From Loktanella sp. IMCC34160 (GTDB lineage: Bacteria > Pseudomonadota > Alphaproteobacteria > Rhodobacterales > Rhodobacteraceae): a stretch of 64,000 nucleotides of DNA. The position numbers and the translations under genes are program-made. Each line of letters begins with the position of its first letter. The first letter of the stretch is position 1. Shown here piece by piece: positions 60,667 to 64,000 of this stretch. A model generated the notes under the pieces. The model did no database searches and was not told the origin of the DNA. It saw nothing but the letters and a program-made list of their open reading frames with translations. The DNA is taken from positions 372,001 to 436,000 of the forward strand of contig NZ_SELP01000003.1 in NCBI RefSeq assembly GCF_004145845.1. Reading direction: 5' to 3'.

Positions 60667-61745
60667 GCCAGCCCGGAGATGACAGCGACAAGCAATATGA
60701 GCCGACCCAGAAACGTCTGGACGATGCCCGTAAGAAGGGTGAGGTGCCACGGTCGGCTGATCTGACAACGGCCGCCGGCTATGGCGGATTTCTCCTCGCG
60801 GCGATGGCGTTTGGTCCGGTGACCATCGTGAGTTTGGGAACACTGCTTGCAAACCTCTTGTCCCAGGCCTCGCCGTTGTCGGCGGATGTCTTTGCCGCCA
60901 GTGGGGCACCGCTGACCGGCGCGCTTCTCGTGGGGGTCGGGGCGGCCATGCTTCCGTGGTTCGGCATTCCGGCGGCATTGGCGCTATTGTCCGTCGTCGC
61001 GCAACGCGGGCTTGTCTTTGCGCCCTCAAAGCTGGAGCCGAAGCTAAGCAAGATTTCTCCAATCCAGTCCTTCAAGAACAAATTCGGGCGCAACGGATTG
61101 TTCGAGTTCGCCAAGAGCTTTGCCAAGTTGATGCTCTATTCCGTTGTCCTCGGTTTCTATCTTGCCGCCCAAATGGAACGGATCATCGGCACGCTCACGC
61201 TTGATCCCGGACAGATTGCGGCGGAATTGGCCGGCCTCGCACTTGGCCTGATGTTCATCGTTCTGCTGATCGCACTCGTGCTTGGGGGTCTCGATTTCAC
61301 CTGGCAAAAGGCGGAGCATATCCGCAAGAACAGGATGAGCAGAAAGGAAATGACGGACGAGGCCAAAGAGGCCGAGGGCGATCCGCATATGAAGCAAATG
61401 AGACGGCAGAAGGGCATGTCGATCGCCATGAACAAGATGCTGGTCGAGGTGGAGACCGCCAATGTCGTGATCGTCAACCCGACCCATTATGCCGTTGCGC
61501 TGAGATGGGACCGGTCCAGTCCGCAGGCGCCTGTTTGCGTTGCCAAAGGGGTTGACGAAATCGCCGCCCGCATTCGCGAAGTGGCGGCAGAACATGCGGT
61601 GCCGATCCGGTCCGACCCGCCGACTGCGCGGGCACTTCATGCCACCGTCAACCTTGGTGAGGAAATCCCGCCCGATCACTATCGCGCCGTTGCCGCCGCG
61701 ATCAGGTTTGCCGAGGCGGTGCGTCAGAAAGCGGCCCGCAAGTGA
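60663..61745 (+). CDS. flhB: Flagellar export switch protein FlhB
   Basis: FlhB controls the change from rod/hook to filament export. The 360-residue protein has the N-terminal EPTQKRLDDARKKGEVPRS segment, four membrane helices, and the cytoplasmic autocleavage site NPTH at residues 272-275 (VVIVNPTHYAVAL), with cleavage after the Asn. It overlaps fliR by ATGA and the following fliJ-like gene by GTGA. Confidence 0.96.
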   Translation: MSQPGDDSDKQYEPTQKRLDDARKKGEVPRSADLTTAAGYGGFLLAAMAFGPVTIVSLGTLLANLLSQASPLSADVFAASGAPLTGALLVGVGAAMLPWFGIPAALALLSVVAQRGLVFAPSKLEPKLSKISPIQSFKNKFGRNGLFEFAKSFAKLMLYSVVLGFYLAAQMERIIGTLTLDPGQIAAELAGLALGLMFIVLLIALVLGGLDFTWQKAEHIRKNRMSRKEMTDEAKEAEGDPHMKQMRRQKGMSIAMNKMLVEVETANVVIVNPTHYAVALRWDRSSPQAPVCVAKGVDEIAARIREVAAEHAVPIRSDPPTARALHATVNLGEEIPPDHYRAVAAAIRFAEAVRQKAARK

Positions 61746-62137
61746 ACGTGCGGATCGCGCAAATTCGCGGCTTGCAACACCTGACGGAGCTTCAGTTGCG
61801 GGCAGAGGAAGCAAAGTTCGCCGAGCTAAAGTTAAGAGAGGCCGAGATTCGCCGGCTTCTGGCTGACCTCAAGAGCGAGCGCGCAGGACGTATGGCCGCG
61901 GTTGGGCAGGCGCCGGATCTGGCCTTCGCTGCCGGAGCGGATGTTCGGTGGCTACGCTGGGTCGATCAGCGTCGCTCTGCCCTGAACTCAGAGCTGGCGC
62001 AGCTGCTTGCCGCTCAGGACACCATGCGCGAGGCGCTGCGTCGGGCCTTTGGGCGCGACCAGGCCACAAAGGCGCTGCTGGAACAGGAAGAAAAGGCGCG
62101 GGCCCAGATCCGGGCCCGCCGTGCAAATTGGGACTGA
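61742..62137 (+). CDS. FliJ-like coiled-coil protein of the flagellar export apparatus
   Basis: This 131-residue protein is almost entirely helical and charged, with two long heptad stretches (about 8-52 and 73-128, LRAEEAKFAELKLREAEIRRLLADLKSERA) as in FliJ, the export ATPase stalk. It starts at a GTG that overlaps the flhB stop. Similarity in this family is too low for certainty. Its stop codon TGA touches the stop of the convergent fliL-like gene (TGA|TCA), and a hairpin with a T run for the opposite strand lies inside its last 40 bases. Confidence 0.7.
   Translation: MNVRIAQIRGLQHLTELQLRAEEAKFAELKLREAEIRRLLADLKSERAGRMAAVGQAPDLAFAAGADVRWLRWVDQRRSALNSELAQLLAAQDTMREALRRAFGRDQATKALLEQEEKARAQIRARRANWD
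62098..62119 (-). terminator. Intrinsic terminator for the flgG-flgA-flgH operon, inside the fliJ-like gene
   Basis: GCGGGCCC and GGGCCCGC form a perfect 8-bp stem with a 6-base loop, 18 bases past the fliL-like stop on the minus strand. On that strand GCC TTTTCTTCC follows, close to a normal T tract. On the plus strand no T run follows, so it reads as a terminator for the leftward transcript only, embedded in coding DNA. Confidence 0.65.
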
Positions 62138-62656
62138 TCAGACGTCCTGCCGGACAATATCGATAATCAGAACATCTGTGACCTGCGAGCCGAGTGTCGA
62201 TTGTGCGGCTTCCCGCAGGGCTTCCCGCAGGGACCGCATGTTCTGCGAACTGGTAAAGGCGCCGTCGAAGCCACCCAGATTCGCGTGATCGAACAGAACC
62301 TGCAGGAATTCGTCGCGCAACTTCGGCTCGGTCTGGAAGACCGGCTCGCGCGCTCCGGCTACGACCTCGATCGAAAGTGACAGCACCACAAGGGCCGAAA
62401 CCTTGCCGTCGTCCACGACAGGTACGACAAACTGGTTATTCAGCCGGGCATACTCCCGCGCCGGTTGGTCTTCGGAGCCACCCGGCGGAGGGGTTTCAGC
62501 AAACGGGTGTTCCTCGTCGCCATGCACATCGGTCGCCGGGGCACATTCCGCCAGAGCGGGGTCTTCGTGCGTCGGCGGGAACAGGAAAAGCCCGGCACCG
62601 ACGCCGCCGCCGACGCCGACCAGAAGCAGGATGAGGGGCAGTAGAATCTTCTTCAT
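62138..62656 (-). CDS. FliL-like flagellar basal-body protein (second copy)
   Basis: This 172-residue protein has a short basic start, one membrane helix (about 5-28, LLPLILLLVGVGGGVGAGLFLF) and a periplasmic region with QFVVPVVDDGKVSALVVLSLSIEV and a C-terminal VTDVLIIDIVRQDV, which follows the FliL pattern though weakly. The ATG at 62656 has GGAG six bases upstream; an ATG twelve bases earlier contains that site and is rejected. It is the last gene of the flgG-flgA-flgH-fliL-like operon. Its stop abuts the convergent fliJ-like stop. Confidence 0.8.
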   Translation of the reverse strand: MKKILLPLILLLVGVGGGVGAGLFLFPPTHEDPALAECAPATDVHGDEEHPFAETPPPGGSEDQPAREYARLNNQFVVPVVDDGKVSALVVLSLSIEVVAGAREPVFQTEPKLRDEFLQVLFDHANLGGFDGAFTSSQNMRSLREALREAAQSTLGSQVTDVLIIDIVRQDV

Positions 62657-62671
62657 TGCGCTCTCCATGCC

Positions 62672-63400
62672 CTAGAAGGGCAGAACCGTGTCCATAATCT
62701 GCTGGCCGTAGCGGGGCTGCTGGAAATCGGAAATCTGCCCGCGCCCGCCATAGGAAATTCGGGCCGATGCGATCTTGTCATAGGTGATCTCGTTCTGGCG
62801 GCTGATGTCTTCGGGCCGGACAAATCCGGTGATGGTCAGCTCTCGAAGTTCAAAATTCACCCGCACCTCTTGCGTGCCCTGAATTTCCAGGACGCCGTTG
62901 GGCATGATATTCACGATGGTCGCCGCGACCCGCAGGGTCAGCTTCTCGTTCCGGCTGACCGAGCCGTCGCCCGCAAATGTGCTGCTTGAATTCAGCCCGA
63001 CGGCCGCGTCCATCGACGCGCCTTCGGGCAAGGCTTCGTCAATTCGCTGGGGGATTCCGAACAAGGACGGCACCGACATGGATTGCCCGTCCGACCGCGA
63101 TCTGTCCGAGGAGTTGGAGATCGACGCGGAATCGTTGATCTCGATCACGACGGTCAGGATATCGCCCTGCTGCATGGCGCGCCGGTCGTCCCAAAGCGAT
63201 CCGCGTGCCCCGGTCCAGAGCGAGGCGGGTTCGGCGGGCCGGTACTGCGGGTTCGGTGTTTCTTGCGGCAGGCCGGTGGACATCATGGCGGTGCGTTCGA
63301 TGCCGGCCTGCGGCGGGGTGAACTCGGGGGCGCGTCCGACCTGCGACAGCGGGCTACAGGCGGCAAGGACGGCGCAAAGGGACAGCATCGAAAGGCGCAT
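62672..63400 (-). CDS. flgH: Flagellar L-ring lipoprotein FlgH
   Basis: FlgH forms the L ring in the outer membrane. The 242-residue precursor has a lipoprotein signal with lipobox LAAC (Cys15), and the family marks LWDDRRAMQQGDILTVVIEINDSASISN and NGVLEIQGTQEVRVNFELRELTITGFVRPEDIS. The ATG at 63400 gives the lipoprotein signal and has AAGGAA upstream; the longer frame to 63475 runs into flgA and is rejected. It lies 10 bp after flgA. Confidence 0.95.
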   Translation of the reverse strand: MRLSMLSLCAVLAACSPLSQVGRAPEFTPPQAGIERTAMMSTGLPQETPNPQYRPAEPASLWTGARGSLWDDRRAMQQGDILTVVIEINDSASISNSSDRSRSDGQSMSVPSLFGIPQRIDEALPEGASMDAAVGLNSSSTFAGDGSVSRNEKLTLRVAATIVNIMPNGVLEIQGTQEVRVNFELRELTITGFVRPEDISRQNEITYDKIASARISYGGRGQISDFQQPRYGQQIMDTVLPF

Positions 63401-63410
63401 GGTTTTTCCT

Positions 63411-63830
63411 TCAATAGGCAACATAGGCGGCCCCGTCGGCCCCGATCCGGGCGCTGACGGTTGAGCGGGAGGCAAGGTTCATGACCCGGATCAGGTCGCC
63501 GGGCCCGGCCCGGTCCAGTGCCCGCCCTTCGGTGGCAATGTAGAGCCCGCCCCGGTCGTAAATCAGCGGGATGATCTGGTTGCGTTCTACAACGGCCGGC
63601 ATTCCGACGTCTCCGGGCCGGATCGGGCGCCCGGCATAGAGGGCAACACGCGCCTCCATCCCGACCAAAAGGGCGGGGTCCGCAACGCCGCCCGGCACAT
63701 CGAGATCCCGCAACAAAAGGTCGTCTGGCCCAATCACCGTCTGCGCCGGGATTGTCCGCGCCGCGACCACGATTTCGGCCAGGGCCGCGCCGGGCATCAA
63801 AAGGATGGATAGGACGAGCGCGCGGATCAT
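63411..63830 (-). CDS. flgA: Flagellar P-ring assembly chaperone FlgA
   Basis: FlgA helps FlgI assemble into the P ring in the periplasm. The 139-residue precursor has a Sec signal (MIRALVLSILLMPGAALA) and a SAF-type domain (ARTIPAQTVIGPDDLLLRDLDV, MEARVALYAGRPIRPGDV, GPGDLIRVMNLASRSTVSARIGADGAAYV). It is shorter than enteric FlgA (219), keeping only the core domain, as is common in alphaproteobacteria. Its start overlaps the flgG stop (ATGA). Confidence 0.93.
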   Translation of the reverse strand: MIRALVLSILLMPGAALAEIVVAARTIPAQTVIGPDDLLLRDLDVPGGVADPALLVGMEARVALYAGRPIRPGDVGMPAVVERNQIIPLIYDRGGLYIATEGRALDRAGPGDLIRVMNLASRSTVSARIGADGAAYVAY

Positions 63831-64000
63831 CGGATCTGCACCATTGAGCCAAGCATCTGGTCGGCTGCGCTGATCACCTTGGAGTTCAGCTCGTATCCGC
63901 GCTGCGCCTCGATCAGGTCAGTCACCTCTTTCACGGCGTCGACCGAGCTGTCTTCGAGATAACCCTGCCGCAGATAGCCGACCCCGTCCTGTCCCGGCGA
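63827..64000 (-). CDS. flgG: Flagellar distal rod protein FlgG, C-terminal end
   Basis: The last 57 residues plus stop are visible, cut by the window edge. They contain VGYLRQGYLEDSSVDAVKEVTDLIEAQRGYELNSKVISAADQMLG, the conserved C-terminal helix of rod and hook proteins, matching FlgG (GYLE.SNV..V.E...LI..QR.YE.NSK.I...D.ML). The gene precedes flgA, as in typical flgFGAH operons. Nothing further can be said about the missing N-terminal part. Confidence 0.92.
   Translation of the reverse strand, partial: SPGQDGVGYLRQGYLEDSSVDAVKEVTDLIEAQRGYELNSKVISAADQMLGSMVQIR

Overview
The window looks like chromosomal DNA of a motile, Gram-negative alphaproteobacterium, most likely of the Rhodobacterales. 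The clues are high GC with tightly overlapping genes, a Rhodobacter/Roseobacter-type flagellar locus (split motA/motB, short fliN, alphaproteobacterial motE-like and fliJ-like genes) with CtrA-like TTAG-N7-TTAA boxes, and a reductive pyrimidine operon with RutR-type operators. No rRNA, tRNA, CRISPR array, insertion sequence or prophage was seen, and no gene-free stretch exceeds about 210 bp.

Layout. 1-11592 (minus strand) is the end of a type VI secretion cluster: partial tssM, tssL (with OmpA domain), tssK, a 1376-residue autotransporter, and vgrG. 11803-16015 (plus) is an ynjF-ynjB-ynjC-ynjD unit: a CDP-alcohol phosphatidyltransferase with an ABC importer. 15955-22807 holds a LysR regulator divergent from a five-gene catabolic operon (aldehyde dehydrogenase, M19 dipeptidase-like protein, a 556-residue unknown, a DUF3726-like protein, an Ldh2-family oxidoreductase). 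22983-33546 is a reductive pyrimidine-degradation region: preT-preA, two TetR/RutR-type regulators, then N-carbamoyl-beta-alanine amidohydrolase, dihydropyrimidinase and a four-gene ABC importer, closed by a strong terminator. 33706-37634 has a lone hydantoinase A-type protein and a thuA-thuB pair. 37691-42775 has a glycosyltransferase, a TPR glycosyltransferase-like protein, DUF6065- and DUF6165-like proteins and an FkbM methyltransferase, abutting the flagellar genes. 42873-64000 is a large flagellar locus: motB, flgE, flgK, flgL, flgI (plus); fliP, fliN, fliH, fliF (minus); fliL, two accessory genes, motA, a 790-residue periplasmic protein, a lytic transglycosylase, flhA, fliR, flhB, a fliJ-like gene (plus); and a second fliL-like gene, flgH, flgA and the 3' end of flgG (minus).

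How the parts work together. The importer at 29904-33546 probably brings in uracil/thymine or a related compound; PreTA reduces the ring, dihydropyrimidinase opens it and the amidohydrolase releases beta-alanine, CO2 and ammonia. RutR-like boxes sit in the divergent promoter of that operon. The flagellar genes supply rod, hook, hook junctions, P and L rings, MS ring, export gate and stator; fliG, fliM, fliI and fliQ are not in the window. Three CtrA-like boxes lie before motB, before flgE and between fliF and fliL. The most novel material is the catabolic operon whose two recognisable enzymes lack canonical active-site residues, the AMIN/TPR-like protein translationally coupled to motA, the repeated TVFG motifs in TssL, and an intrinsic terminator for the flgG operon lying inside the convergent fliJ-like gene.
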